Assembly (NCBI GenBank): GCA_964432985.1
Contig: CAYSPT010000012.1
Span: 35,439 to 99,438 of the forward strand
Direction of reading: 5' to 3'
DNA: 64,000 bases
From: CAYSPT01 sp964432985
GTDB lineage: Bacteria > Muiribacteriota > CAYSPT01
Shown: piece after piece, positions 17,701-24,714 of the stretch
How positions within the stretch are numbered: the stretch's first letter is position 1
How the letters are laid out: each line of letters opens with the position of its first letter
Notes under the pieces: model-generated
Told to the model about the DNA's origin: nothing
Database searches by the model: none
What the model saw: the letters and a program-made list of their open reading frames with translations, nothing else
Translations under genes and position numbers: made by a program

Positions 17701-19289
17701 GTCATACCCCGGTCCTGGAACAGGGCGTAGTAAGTATCGCGGGTCTTCTCCATAGTCTGAGTTCCGCCGCCCAGGGTGACCAGGTTACCGGAGGTGGTCT
17801 TGTAGTAGCCGTAGGTGCGGCGCAGGGTGTAGATGTCGCCAACCTCGTTGTCGTGCTTGTCGGGGGCCGCCGGTTCTCCGTTCTGGTTACTTCCTGAGAC
17901 GCCGAAATACTCGGCTTTGGTGAAGGCAGCCTTCTTGGCTTCCACGGCCAGGATATTACCGCTGTCGATGCGGCCGGAGTTCTGTATCCTGACGCCGACT
18001 TCGTCCCGGCTCCCGTCCCGGCGGCCATCCACCGTCAGGTAGATGTGGGGGCCGGTAGCCTGGCCGGTGACGTAATCCAGGGACCGGTAGCTGTAGGTAT
18101 GCACCTTACCCGAAGCCTTGTTGAGCGGGAACTTGTGCTCCTTGTAGTCCATGGCCACATAGTCGTCCCGGTCGTAACCGTAGTCGTCGTAGTTGTCCCC
18201 GTTGCTGTCCTTGATCTCACCTTCACGCATAGCGTTGGGGTTGAGCTTCATGATCGGCTCGTAGGCGTAAAGATAGGTCCCCTCGATGATGCTCGGGGCG
18301 GCCATGTGCACCCGGATGTTGGATCCCGTACCCAGGGTGGCCCAGTTGAGCCCCCAGCTCTTGGATGTGTCCTTGACATCGTTGAGGGCGGAGTCGTTGA
18401 TCATGTGGTAGATGGTGTTGTTACCGGCGCTGCCCCGGGCATTCTGGGACATGAACGAGAGCCCCCGGCCCACGTTGGGATCGTAGGCCGCCACGTAGTC
18501 GGCGTAGGCGTCGGAGCGGTCGACGTTGGCGTCGAAGACCAGGTTCCGGCGCTTGACGGGATTTCCCTCGGGAGTGGTAATGCGGTAGACCTTGTTCCCC
18601 ACCCGCCGGTGGAGGTACCCGGTGGTGCCCGACTGCCCGGGAAGGGGCGACCACAGGGACTGCAGGTCGTACCCGTCAGCAGCGTGAAGCTGGACATAAT
18701 CCTTTTTCCGAGTGTAGGCGTTGACCACGATGGATTTGGTGCTGCCGCCCTTCTTGTAGATGACCGGCGCCTTCTGCCCGGGCTGAGCCAGATAGTGGAG
18801 CTTTTTTCTTGGCCGGGAAGCGTATACGTACACCCGGTCGCCCGCCTTGGTGTTCTGGCTCACGGCGATGTCGGCAATGTACTCACTGGACCCTCTCGGT
18901 TTGGAGCCGAACTTCTTGGTGACCTCGTGATGGTACTTGCCCCACCGACCGATATCCACCTCGAAGGGAGATCCCTGGACCTTGAACTCTTTGTCGTTCT
19001 TGTAGACCTTGATGATGTGCCGGTTGCCCCGTTTCACCTCCCGGAGGTTGAACACGTTGCCCTCAGCGTCCACGGTCACGGACACCGCCCTGGGAGCGGA
19101 AAATGAGAAGGACCGCTGCGCCGTGCTGTTTACCAGCGGGTAACCGTATATGGTGGTTACCCCGCTCTTTTTGCGCATGACGTAGAAACTGCCGTTCTTG
19201 TCCTGCTCCCAGACGTTCTCGGCCTGCACCCCTGCGGCCATGAACGTCACCACCAGCAGAGCCGCCACACCGATGTGAAATGATCTCAT
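14742..19289 (-). CDS. Very large secreted protein with Gly-Glu tail
   Basis: 1515 residues with a Sec signal (MRSFHIGVAALLVVTFMAAG, cleavage after VQA). I recognise no family. It is rich in Tyr, Asp and Gly with beta-rich segments: an early part (1-130) like a beta-propeller or SH3-type repeat, then several Ig-like stretches, for example around TAPVVKLIDASDDAGN and VWDNDPPDLDIEIGTG. It ends with GGGSG and an uninterrupted run of Gly-Glu dipeptides. It overlaps the upstream Skp-like gene by ATGA and is followed 10 bases later by the second Skp-like gene. Likely a surface or extracellular structural protein. No sortase, PEP-CTERM or T9SS signal is visible; the acidic GE tail could be a spacer or ion-binding tail. 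Confidence 0.7.
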   Translation of the reverse strand: MRSFHIGVAALLVVTFMAAGVQAENVWEQDKNGSFYVMRKKSGVTTIYGYPLVNSTAQRSFSFSAPRAVSVTVDAEGNVFNLREVKRGNRHIIKVYKNDKEFKVQGSPFEVDIGRWGKYHHEVTKKFGSKPRGSSEYIADIAVSQNTKAGDRVYVYASRPRKKLHYLAQPGQKAPVIYKKGGSTKSIVVNAYTRKKDYVQLHAADGYDLQSLWSPLPGQSGTTGYLHRRVGNKVYRITTPEGNPVKRRNLVFDANVDRSDAYADYVAAYDPNVGRGLSFMSQNARGSAGNNTIYHMINDSALNDVKDTSKSWGLNWATLGTGSNIRVHMAAPSIIEGTYLYAYEPIMKLNPNAMREGEIKDSNGDNYDDYGYDRDDYVAMDYKEHKFPLNKASGKVHTYSYRSLDYVTGQATGPHIYLTVDGRRDGSRDEVGVRIQNSGRIDSGNILAVEAKKAAFTKAEYFGVSGSNQNGEPAAPDKHDNEVGDIYTLRRTYGYYKTTSGNLVTLGGGTQTMEKTRDTYYALFQDRGMTDHRFHIGTTKYRQAIYKRGCGCRGTYYGPFEEISTPASPIMDMTVVNLGMPPHVKGDIIVDIQSRDFMKEGSIQINEDGYYGSDFGGTWCFENWNGALGSNVDYDLDNKAGGLSQAVYLDKRDPNWGKSSRQDPQNPVFTWKVRQVAPSVEGDWKIVNTGPEFKPGDRYLFRDGGKYQIKVELECWLMDWGSLTYPPFWWESKGTLQSIQSMTAYQNTYWDMITVVAQAKPPTPEPGDLQVAFYNLGTGGNHPSPYSQPDIFEDINTIRLYGYEGDVKLPLCIYQVPLNNPAVDLPRDGRSDRNPGSSRVIVAPEAIPDYWYKTGDKDLTHDKFSGIVYGYITRPDDGQRIMARPELTLEITPAKTSGSKRFFKLEETKGGNDPADLVESAGNHVTGTAPHYFRERWPLYLRDTTFVGETMPDGSTRVANNIIRTDNVSVDWLSPYPQEGTSGPAVPRLELTFKTPISPDYYAVTARLKYWKRTWAPVYEGSTVIDYREVLTYKVAVSRFNVTVLDRTAPVVKLIDASDDAGNFIHTGVKDGEAYTSVEEFSGATTGDLFPRTGEIKFEVRDNNPNFGGDHLGRLLYADPKTKQWLYYNVTKESEDILDESEQSVAGRPAAKSNYTNGEFVSRTVFAIDTVGKGDFVMPGDSRETEYLAIGCDGAGRSGKIVLGSRDVTCDSSVENIASTVTAGFGVYPDGTATDIDGESTATGAIHVWDNDPPDLDIEIGTGFGGTSRIEVESVEEPANGNDSMQWSGGPAPEPSGFGTGHLTGFVLKVQDERGRSIYPLPSQSDPESDGYYDRFPEDPLKDVGENMEPFVIDLSTFLEGKLEPPGTVYRIKVGEGVRFRLSVRAFDNTDGSEDNGEMDLVFATEEGKTELSIDRNTRIQHGEELIETPYYWIFRVPSTKVEGAEDDHLEISVADVCGNRRIVKIPFEITDTRIKVHTIQTNADFDGGTLTIPGGGSGEGEGEGEGEGEGEGEE
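14745..14803. repeat. Hexanucleotide-like GE repeat at the 3' end of the large secreted gene
   Basis: Alternating Gly and Glu codons (GAAGGT and GAGGGT types on the minus strand) form a near-perfect 6-bp repeat of about nine units, encoding the Gly-Glu tail. It may vary in copy number by slippage. Confidence 0.8.
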
Positions 19290-20383
19290 TGTTCTGCCTC
19301 CGTTTCGTATTCTGCGGAGCCGGGGTCGAAGAGCCTGGACACCAACTGCAGGGTGGCCTCGACCTTGTCTGCCTCAATCTTGTAATCGTTAAGCACCTTT
19401 TTAATAACTTCTCCGGTAACAAAAACATTCTTGTATTGGGCGCGGTCCCTGCCCCACATGAACTGCCTGGTTCCGATATGGTTGGAAAAAAGCTTCAGTA
19501 AAAACGGCAGTTGATCAAGTTCGTGGTTCAGCAGGGCACGTAGCTGCCCGCTGTTCTCTTCCGTCCAGAACACCTCGGAATAGTGCATCATGGGCTGTTC
19601 GGTCACCTTCACCGAGATTGGAGCGGGCGGTTTTTTTTCATCTTCGCGCTCCTGGTGCTCCCGCCCGGTGTCCCGGTGGGGAACCGCCCTGACCCTGTCG
19701 GGGTAGGGCAAAACTCTTCTTCCGTAATTGAGCGATGAGTGACCGTAATTAACCGCCAGGTCGATACCGTGTTCCCGGCACACGACCCGTACTGCGTTTA
19801 AAATATCCTTTTTGATAGTGACCGCCATGGTGTCAAGACGCCCCCGGGCTTCGTCCACGGGAATATATTTGATTTCAGCCTTTGCCTTTTCCACCTGCTC
19901 CAAAAGCAGGTACCGCTCGGCCACCAGTTCACCTTCATCCAGCGGCGGCTCGTCTTCCGGGATTTCATCTTCTTCCACAGGCTCGTCGGGGATGTCGATA
20001 CTGACCATAACCGGTGCTTCGATTTCCTCCGGGTGCGCGCTGGTATCGATTTCTCCGGTTCCGCCGGTAGCAGAACCCCTGACGGCGCCGTCCCTGAGGC
20101 GGTCCAGGTCATGTTCCACCGCTCCCAGCCGGATCTCCAGGTCACGCAGCCGCAGCTCGCTTTCCGAAACAAGTACACGGACGATGCCACCCCGGGCGCT
20201 TTCGATGGCGTTTTTCATGAGAATGTAATCGCTGGTGAGAGGGTGGAAGCTTACGCAGACCGGAAAATCCACCGCGCCCAGCATTACCTGGCCGGCGGGC
20301 GGCTCCTGGGAAGCACTGCCTGAAACGGTAACCAGCACCAGTAAACAGAGTGCGATACCGAAACAAAATCCTATTTTTTTCAT
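19286..20383 (-). CDS. Skp/OmpH-like periplasmic protein (A)
   Basis: 365 residues from the ATG at 20383, chosen for the GAGGATGTGAG site upstream and because the protein then starts with a Sec signal (MKKIGFCFGIALCLLVLVTV). The mature start, LGAVDFPVCVSFHP, parallels GTVDLALVYFFHP in the gene at 13709. It carries a helical region (about 55-90), an acidic Glu/Pro/Asp-rich linker (about 105-140, DEPVEEDEIPEDEPPLDEG), a second helical part and a C-terminal domain with LRALLNHELDQLPFLLKLF. Its stop overlaps the start of the 1515-residue gene (ATGA). First gene of a four-gene operon with its own promoter. Role inferred as chaperone or tether for the large secreted protein. Confidence 0.6.
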   Translation of the reverse strand: MKKIGFCFGIALCLLVLVTVSGSASQEPPAGQVMLGAVDFPVCVSFHPLTSDYILMKNAIESARGGIVRVLVSESELRLRDLEIRLGAVEHDLDRLRDGAVRGSATGGTGEIDTSAHPEEIEAPVMVSIDIPDEPVEEDEIPEDEPPLDEGELVAERYLLLEQVEKAKAEIKYIPVDEARGRLDTMAVTIKKDILNAVRVVCREHGIDLAVNYGHSSLNYGRRVLPYPDRVRAVPHRDTGREHQEREDEKKPPAPISVKVTEQPMMHYSEVFWTEENSGQLRALLNHELDQLPFLLKLFSNHIGTRQFMWGRDRAQYKNVFVTGEVIKKVLNDYKIEADKVEATLQLVSRLFDPGSAEYETEAEQ

Positions 20384-20451
20384 GTACTCACATCCTCGAT
20401 GTGACCTGTTTTTTGAGCACACTTCACACAGGACACACCATCTCCGTATAA

Positions 20452-20481
20452 ATTGTAGATATTATTGTTACACTTTGTCAA
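20452..20481 (-). promoter_or_regulatory. Promoter of the Skp-like/large secreted protein/CstA operon
   Basis: On the minus strand TTGACA (20481-20476), an 18-base spacer and TACAAT (20457-20452), giving a leader of about 60 bases to the ATG at 20383. Confidence 0.6.
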
Positions 20482-20637
20482 CTTAATGTTTCTATTGATT
20501 CCCCTTAAAAATCCATGGTTTTCATATTTTTAGATCCTTCGATTCGCACGAGGGTCGCTTCCTAACCAGGCACACTCCAACCTTTCAATTACGATTACCT
20601 TTTATCATAGAAAAATGTTTGCACTTTTTTTGTGGAT

Positions 20638-20766
20638 CCTCCGGTCAAGCCGGAGGAGGACTGTTTGGGCCGATGGATGAATCCTGTCTGTCGAGTAACA
20701 CCTGCTCTAAGGAGGACTGTTTGGGCCGATGGATGAATCCTGTCTGTCGAGTAACACCTGCTCGGA
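20638..20766. repeat. 56-bp tandem repeat plus 8-bp inverted repeat in intergenic DNA
   Basis: Two nearly identical copies start at 20655 and 20711 (GGAGGACTGTTTGGGCCGAT, then ATGGATGAATCC, TGTCGAGTAACACC and TGCTC). An inverted repeat, TCCTCCGG TCAAG CCGGAGGA, at 20638-20658 adjoins the first copy. It has no T tract on either strand. The stretch 20482-20868 otherwise holds no supported gene. Confidence 0.85.
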
Positions 20767-20868
20767 GGATGACTCCTGGTATGGATTGTTGACATTGGTG
20801 AAAGTGCTGTGGTACCTTTTTTGGTGTTGCAGTAATTTAATTTTGCACGCGGAAAGTATAGAGTAGGT

Positions 20869-21801
20869 ATGACGAAAAAGCTCCGTGAAACCTTGGTGGC
20901 CTGCCTCTTTCTGAGCCCGAATATTATCGGTTTTCTCGTCTTTACCCTGGTACCGGTCATCAGCGCTTTCCTGCTGAGCCTCTATGCCTGGGACCTTTGT
21001 ACCGCCCCGAAATTCGTCGGGTTGAAAAACTTCGCGTTTCTGCTGGGTGACAAATACTTCTGGCAGGCCCTGTGGAACACCATCTACTTCACCGCGCTGT
21101 CCGTTCCCCTGGGTATATTCACCTCGCTTTTTTTCGCCATTCTTCTGAACCAGGAAATCAAGGGGCGGGTCATTTTCCGCTCTATCTATTTTTTGCCGGT
21201 AATCTCGTCCATGATCGCCGTGGCTTTGATCTGGCGCTGGCTCTACAATACCGACGTCGGCTTGATCAACAGCCTTCTGGTGCTCATTGGAAACGGTTTT
21301 ATCAGTATCTTAAACGGAATAGGAAAGCTCTTCGGGAGTTCACCCATCAGCCCGATCCTGCGTGGACCGGACTGGCTGGGCAGCCCCCGTCTGGCCATCC
21401 CGGCGGTGGTCATCATGAGTGTATGGAAAAGCCTGGGTTACAACATGTTGATCTACCTGGCGGGGCTGCAGGGAATCCCGGGGCACCTTTACGAGGCGGC
21501 GGAGATCGACGGGGCCAACCGCTGGGAGCAGTTCCTGCACGTCACCTGGCCATCCCTGACCGCCACCACCTTCTTCGTGATGATCATGTCGCTCATTGGA
21601 TCTTTCCAGGTGTTCGGCGAGGTGTACATCATGACCCAGGGCGGACCGGGAGGAGCAACCACCACCCTGGTGTACCTGATCTACAAGCACGCCTTCAAGT
21701 TCTGTGATATGGGATATGCCACCGCCATCGCCACGGTCCTGTTCGCCATGATTCTGTCGGTGACGCTGATCCAGTGGAAATTTTTCAAGCAGGACGTTTA
21801 A
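20869..21801 (+). CDS. Sugar ABC transporter permease (MalF/UgpA type)
   Basis: 310-residue inner-membrane permease of a carbohydrate importer (CUT1 family). Six hydrophobic segments are visible, beginning LVACLFLSPNIIGFLVFTLVPV. The cytoplasmic EAA loop that docks the ATPase is present (YEAAEIDGANRWEQFLHVTW, near residue 210). The next two genes are a second permease and a lipoprotein solute-binding protein, so this is the first gene of the importer operon. No ATPase gene is nearby; such systems commonly share an MsmK/MalK-type ATPase encoded elsewhere. The ribosome site before ATG 20869 is weak (AGAGTAGGT). The substrate is unknown. Confidence 0.92.
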   Translation: MTKKLRETLVACLFLSPNIIGFLVFTLVPVISAFLLSLYAWDLCTAPKFVGLKNFAFLLGDKYFWQALWNTIYFTALSVPLGIFTSLFFAILLNQEIKGRVIFRSIYFLPVISSMIAVALIWRWLYNTDVGLINSLLVLIGNGFISILNGIGKLFGSSPISPILRGPDWLGSPRLAIPAVVIMSVWKSLGYNMLIYLAGLQGIPGHLYEAAEIDGANRWEQFLHVTWPSLTATTFFVMIMSLIGSFQVFGEVYIMTQGGPGGATTTLVYLIYKHAFKFCDMGYATAIATVLFAMILSVTLIQWKFFKQDV

Positions 21802-21939
21802 TGAATGGAGCGGGCTCCATTCATTTTGGAAGTATCGATGAATCGATACTTCAGAGAATTTGAGCAGGCTCCATTCATTTTGGAAGTATCGATGAATCGA
21901 TACTTCAGAGAATTTGAGCGGGCTCCATTCATTTTGGAA
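21801..21939. repeat. Palindromic 54-bp tandem repeats between the two permease genes
   Basis: Copies begin at 21813, 21867 and 21921 (about 2.4 units, 54-bp period, almost identical). Each full unit holds a perfect inverted repeat with 11-bp arms (GAAGTATCGAT / ATCGATACTTC around GA, 21829-21852 and again 54 bases later). An outer AATGGAGC/GCTCCATT inverted repeat sits at 21804-21821. Lying inside the operon, these should form stable RNA hairpins and resemble REP/BIME elements; they may set the expression ratio of the flanking permease genes. Confidence 0.9.
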
Positions 21940-22020
21940 ACGAGAAATGAGAGTGGTCCCACCCACCCTCAAGCAAGAAGAATAGAAAGCAAGGTTGGAG
22001 AAAGGACGAAGAAACATGGT
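21935..22020 (+). repeat. Dispersed intergenic element, partial copy 2
   Basis: Contains CCCACCCTCAAGCAAGAAG, AGAAAGCAAGG and GGACGAAGAA in the same order as the copies near 9480, 24340 and 32870. The ribosome site of the second permease gene (AAAGGA) lies inside it. Confidence 0.5.
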
Positions 22021-22891
22021 CGTAGGGAAAACAGGAACGGGAACGGCGCTGAAGGTCATCACCTATGTCATCCTCATCGCCGGGGCCGCTTCCATGATCA
22101 TCCCCTTTGTATGGATGATTTCCACATCTCTCAAAGAGATCGATCAGATATTCCAGTTTCCCCTCAAGTGGATTCCCGATCCCATCAAGTGGAAGAACTA
22201 CACCGACGCCTGGTTCCTCAAGCAGCGGGTAGCTGACCGGCCCTCCTGGTACCTGGCTCCCTTCGCCCGGTTTTTCATCAACAGCCTGTTCATCGCGGTT
22301 ACCGTCACTCTCGGCCAGGTTTTCACCAGCGCCATGGCGGCATTCGCTTTCGCCCGTCTTCACTGGCCGGGGCGGGACAAGGTGTTCGTCAGTTACTTGG
22401 CCACCATGATGGTACCCGGGCAGGTGACCATGATCCCGGTGTTTATCCTGATCAAGAAACTGCAGTGGGTGGATACCTACCAGGCACTGATCCTGCCGGC
22501 CATGTTCTCAGCCTACGGCACCTTTATGCTCAGGCAGTTTTTCCTGTCCATCCCCCGGTCGCTTGAAGAGGCGGCCATCATCGACGGGGCCAGCACCTGG
22601 AAGATTTTCATCAGTATCATCCTGCCGCTTTCCAAGCCGGCCCTGGCCACCCTGACCACCTTCACCTTCATGGGATCGTGGAACAGCTTCCTGTGGCCCC
22701 TGGTGGTCACCAACTCACTGGAGATGCGCACCCTGCCGGTGGGTATCGCCGTGTTCCAGAGCCAGTTCGGCACCCAGTGGGAGCTTTTGATGGCCGGCGC
22801 TATGATAACGCTGGTACCGGTGCTCATTATCTACATCTTCAACCAGCGGTTCTTTGTCAAGGGAATCGCCCTGTCCGGGCTGAAAGGATAA
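22016..22891 (+). CDS. Sugar ABC transporter permease (MalG/UgpE type)
   Basis: 291 residues from the ATG at 22016, chosen over the upstream TTG at 21995 because AAAGGA precedes it by about 8 bases. Six membrane segments are visible (VITYVILIAGAASMIIPFVW is the first). The EAA loop is LEEAAIIDGASTWKIFISII. The family member forms a heterodimeric channel with the gene at 20869. Its stop overlaps the start of the solute-binding protein gene (TAATG), so the two are translationally coupled. Confidence 0.92.
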   Translation: MVVGKTGTGTALKVITYVILIAGAASMIIPFVWMISTSLKEIDQIFQFPLKWIPDPIKWKNYTDAWFLKQRVADRPSWYLAPFARFFINSLFIAVTVTLGQVFTSAMAAFAFARLHWPGRDKVFVSYLATMMVPGQVTMIPVFILIKKLQWVDTYQALILPAMFSAYGTFMLRQFFLSIPRSLEEAAIIDGASTWKIFISIILPLSKPALATLTTFTFMGSWNSFLWPLVVTNSLEMRTLPVGIAVFQSQFGTQWELLMAGAMITLVPVLIIYIFNQRFFVKGIALSGLKG

Positions 22892-24246
22892 TGGGCGTGA
22901 TGATCTCAAAAAGAATGCGGCGGATGGTTTTCCTGCCCACCCTGATGCTTTTCGCAACGACCCTGCTCTTGAGTGGATTATGCCTACTGGGCGGATGTGG
23001 CCAAGGCCAAACCCGGAGCGACGACGGCAAACCGCGCCTGGTCTACATGATGTGGGGCACCACCGACGAGTATTACACCGTGGAGAAATATATTGAAAGC
23101 TTCAACGAGAAATTTCCCGATATCGTAGTGGACATCATGCACTGCCCCGGCGGGTACAACGACAAGCTGCAAACCATGATCGCCGCCGGCACCCCTCCGG
23201 ACGTGATGTACATCGGTAAGGACGAGTTTCCGGCCTATGTCCACCGCGGAGCGCTGATGAACCTGAGCACCCTGATGGAACAGGAAACCGAGTTTGGGGA
23301 GGACGATTTCTTCCCGGTCCTGGTGGAGCAGTTCAAAGCAAACGGCATCTGCTACGGCATCCCCAAAGACTACTCTCCCATCGTCCTGTATTACAACAAG
23401 GACATGTTCGATAAAGCTGGTATCAGTTACCCCACCAGGGACTGGACCTGGAACGACCTGCTGAAAGCGAGCAAGGCACTGACCGTCAAGGATGAAGCTG
23501 GACGCCCGCTGGAATACGGCGTCATCGCCGACCTCAACTGGACTTTCTGGGCGCCCTGGGTCTGGCAAAACGGTGGAGAGCTCATGACCAGGGACCTCTC
23601 GAAGTGGCTCCTGGCCGATCCGCAGTATATCGATGCCAACACCGATGCGTTATCATTCTACTACGATCTCATATTCAAGCACGAGGTGGCTCCCAAGCCC
23701 TCGGTCACCATGGACATGGGGTGCGCCGACATGTTCGCCAGCGGCCGGGTGGCCATGTGCACCTATGGCCGGTGGGTTTGCCAGAACTTCAAGAACATCA
23801 AGAACTTCGCCTGGGACATCGAGGAACTTCCCAAAGGCAAGCAGCGGGGCACCACCATCTGCACAGTGGCCTACTCAATCTCCTCGAAGTGCAGATACCC
23901 GCAGGAGGCCTGGGAGCTGGTTAAGTTCCTGACCGGGAAAGAAGGGCAGATAGCCGTGGCTGCCGGTGGGCAGGCGGTACCGTCCCGCATCGAGGTGGCC
24001 GAGTCCGACTTCTTCCTGAAAAGCCCGCTGGTGAGCGACGACGAATCGGTGTCCAGGAAGATCAACAACCGGGTTTACCTGGACTCCACCTCCTACGGCC
24101 GGGGACTGCCGGCCAGCCGCTTCGCCGCCCAGGTCAACGACATCGTCACCATGGAATTCGATCTGTTTTTCAAAACCGGGCGTCCCGCCCGGGAGACGCT
24201 GGAAGAGGTCCAGCGTGGTCTGCAGCAGTATCTGGAAAAACAGTAG
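22891..24246 (+). CDS. Extracellular solute-binding lipoprotein, family 1 (sugar ABC importer)
   Basis: 451 residues from the ATG at 22891 (a second in-frame ATG at 22900 is also possible). A signal peptide ends in the lipobox LLGGC, with lipidation predicted on Cys36, so the protein is membrane-anchored. Family 1 features are LVYMMWGTTDEYYTVEKYI, KLQTMIAAGTPPDVMYIG, YGIPKDYSPIVLYYNKDMF and the terminal domain around AYSISSKCRYPQEAWELVKF. It delivers a carbohydrate to the two upstream permeases. The ligand cannot be read from the sequence; no glycoside hydrolase adjoins the operon. Confidence 0.92.
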   Translation: MGVMISKRMRRMVFLPTLMLFATTLLLSGLCLLGGCGQGQTRSDDGKPRLVYMMWGTTDEYYTVEKYIESFNEKFPDIVVDIMHCPGGYNDKLQTMIAAGTPPDVMYIGKDEFPAYVHRGALMNLSTLMEQETEFGEDDFFPVLVEQFKANGICYGIPKDYSPIVLYYNKDMFDKAGISYPTRDWTWNDLLKASKALTVKDEAGRPLEYGVIADLNWTFWAPWVWQNGGELMTRDLSKWLLADPQYIDANTDALSFYYDLIFKHEVAPKPSVTMDMGCADMFASGRVAMCTYGRWVCQNFKNIKNFAWDIEELPKGKQRGTTICTVAYSISSKCRYPQEAWELVKFLTGKEGQIAVAAGGQAVPSRIEVAESDFFLKSPLVSDDESVSRKINNRVYLDSTSYGRGLPASRFAAQVNDIVTMEFDLFFKTGRPARETLEEVQRGLQQYLEKQ

Positions 24247-24299
24247 CTCGTCAATCCTTCGCTGCGGGCGGATCATCTCTCAAAATTCTACTTCATATG

Positions 24300-24500
24300 A
24301 GTTTCCCACGAAAGCTGGAAACTTCCTATTGGTCTGTAGAACACCATCCAGTAACAGTGCCAAACGATCCACCCTTTCTACACTCACTTATCAGAGGGCG
24401 GAAACGTCAACTTTGAACGATGGCAGGTAGTGTTGTGGGCGAATAGGTATTGAACGAGAAGAATCAAATCCTCTGAACAGGATGTGAAAGCAAGGGGGGT
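24300..24500 (+). repeat. Dispersed intergenic element, copy 3
   Basis: Contains CTTCCTATTGGTCTGTAGA, CCAGTAACAGTGCCAAACGA, CCACCCTTTCTACACTC, AGAGGGCGGAAACG, TGAACGATGGCAGG and TTGAACGAGAAGAATC, the same ordered words as the copies near 9480, 32850 and 48780. A further related word (GCTGGTTGTTTTCTAATAA) is at 24630. An inverted repeat, CTGAACAGG/CCTGTTCAG, spans 24473-24512. No gene is supported in 24247-24714. Confidence 0.65.
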
Positions 24501-24527
24501 AGACCTGTTCAGGGGTTGTATCAATTC

Positions 24528-24634
24528 TGTTACAATTGTAACAAATCTGTTACAACCCCACCAGCGAGCATATATTCGCGCCAGCGTGCGCATATTCACG
24601 CCAGCGTGTGCATATTCGCGCCAGCGTGCGCTGG
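24528..24634. repeat. 16-bp palindrome and three 20-bp tandem repeats
   Basis: TGTTACAATTGTAACA at 24528-24543 is a perfect palindrome. From 24569 the unit CATATTCGCGCCAGCGTGCG is present three times with 20-bp period and 1-3 changes. Both lie 40-140 bases upstream of a consensus promoter and could be regulator sites. Confidence 0.7.
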
Positions 24635-24670
24635 TTGTTTTCTAATAACTTGTAGAACACTGTATATTAA

Positions 24671-24699
24671 TTGACACTGTCTGTCAGCGTACCTATAAT
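24671..24699 (+). promoter_or_regulatory. Consensus sigma70 promoter for the orphan GspF-domain gene
   Basis: TTGACA at 24671-24676, a 17-base spacer and TATAAT at 24694-24699: both hexamers match consensus exactly. The predicted start near 24706 leaves a very short leader. Confidence 0.8.
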
Positions 24700-24714
24700 T
24701 TAATTGAAAGGGCG

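Noticed and set aside
16092..17897. Long open frame (601 codons) on the plus strand inside the large secreted protein gene
   Set aside because: Antisense to a complete 1515-codon gene with signal peptide and operon coupling; the composition is typical of a shadow frame in GC-rich DNA.
20638..20658. 8-bp inverted repeat as an intrinsic terminator
   Set aside because: Neither strand has a T tract after the stem.
21801..21939. CRISPR array
   Set aside because: The repeats are direct tandem copies with no unique spacers, and no cas genes are in the window. The same holds for the arrays at 24569, 46254 and 58226.
21805..22236. Protein-coding gene in the palindromic repeats (143 codons)
   Set aside because: The frame merely reads through 54-bp repeats (a multiple of three) into the start of the permease gene in another frame.
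24300..24500. Insertion sequence
   Set aside because: The dispersed element has no ORF, no clear terminal inverted repeats and no target duplication that I can see, so I list it only as a repeat.
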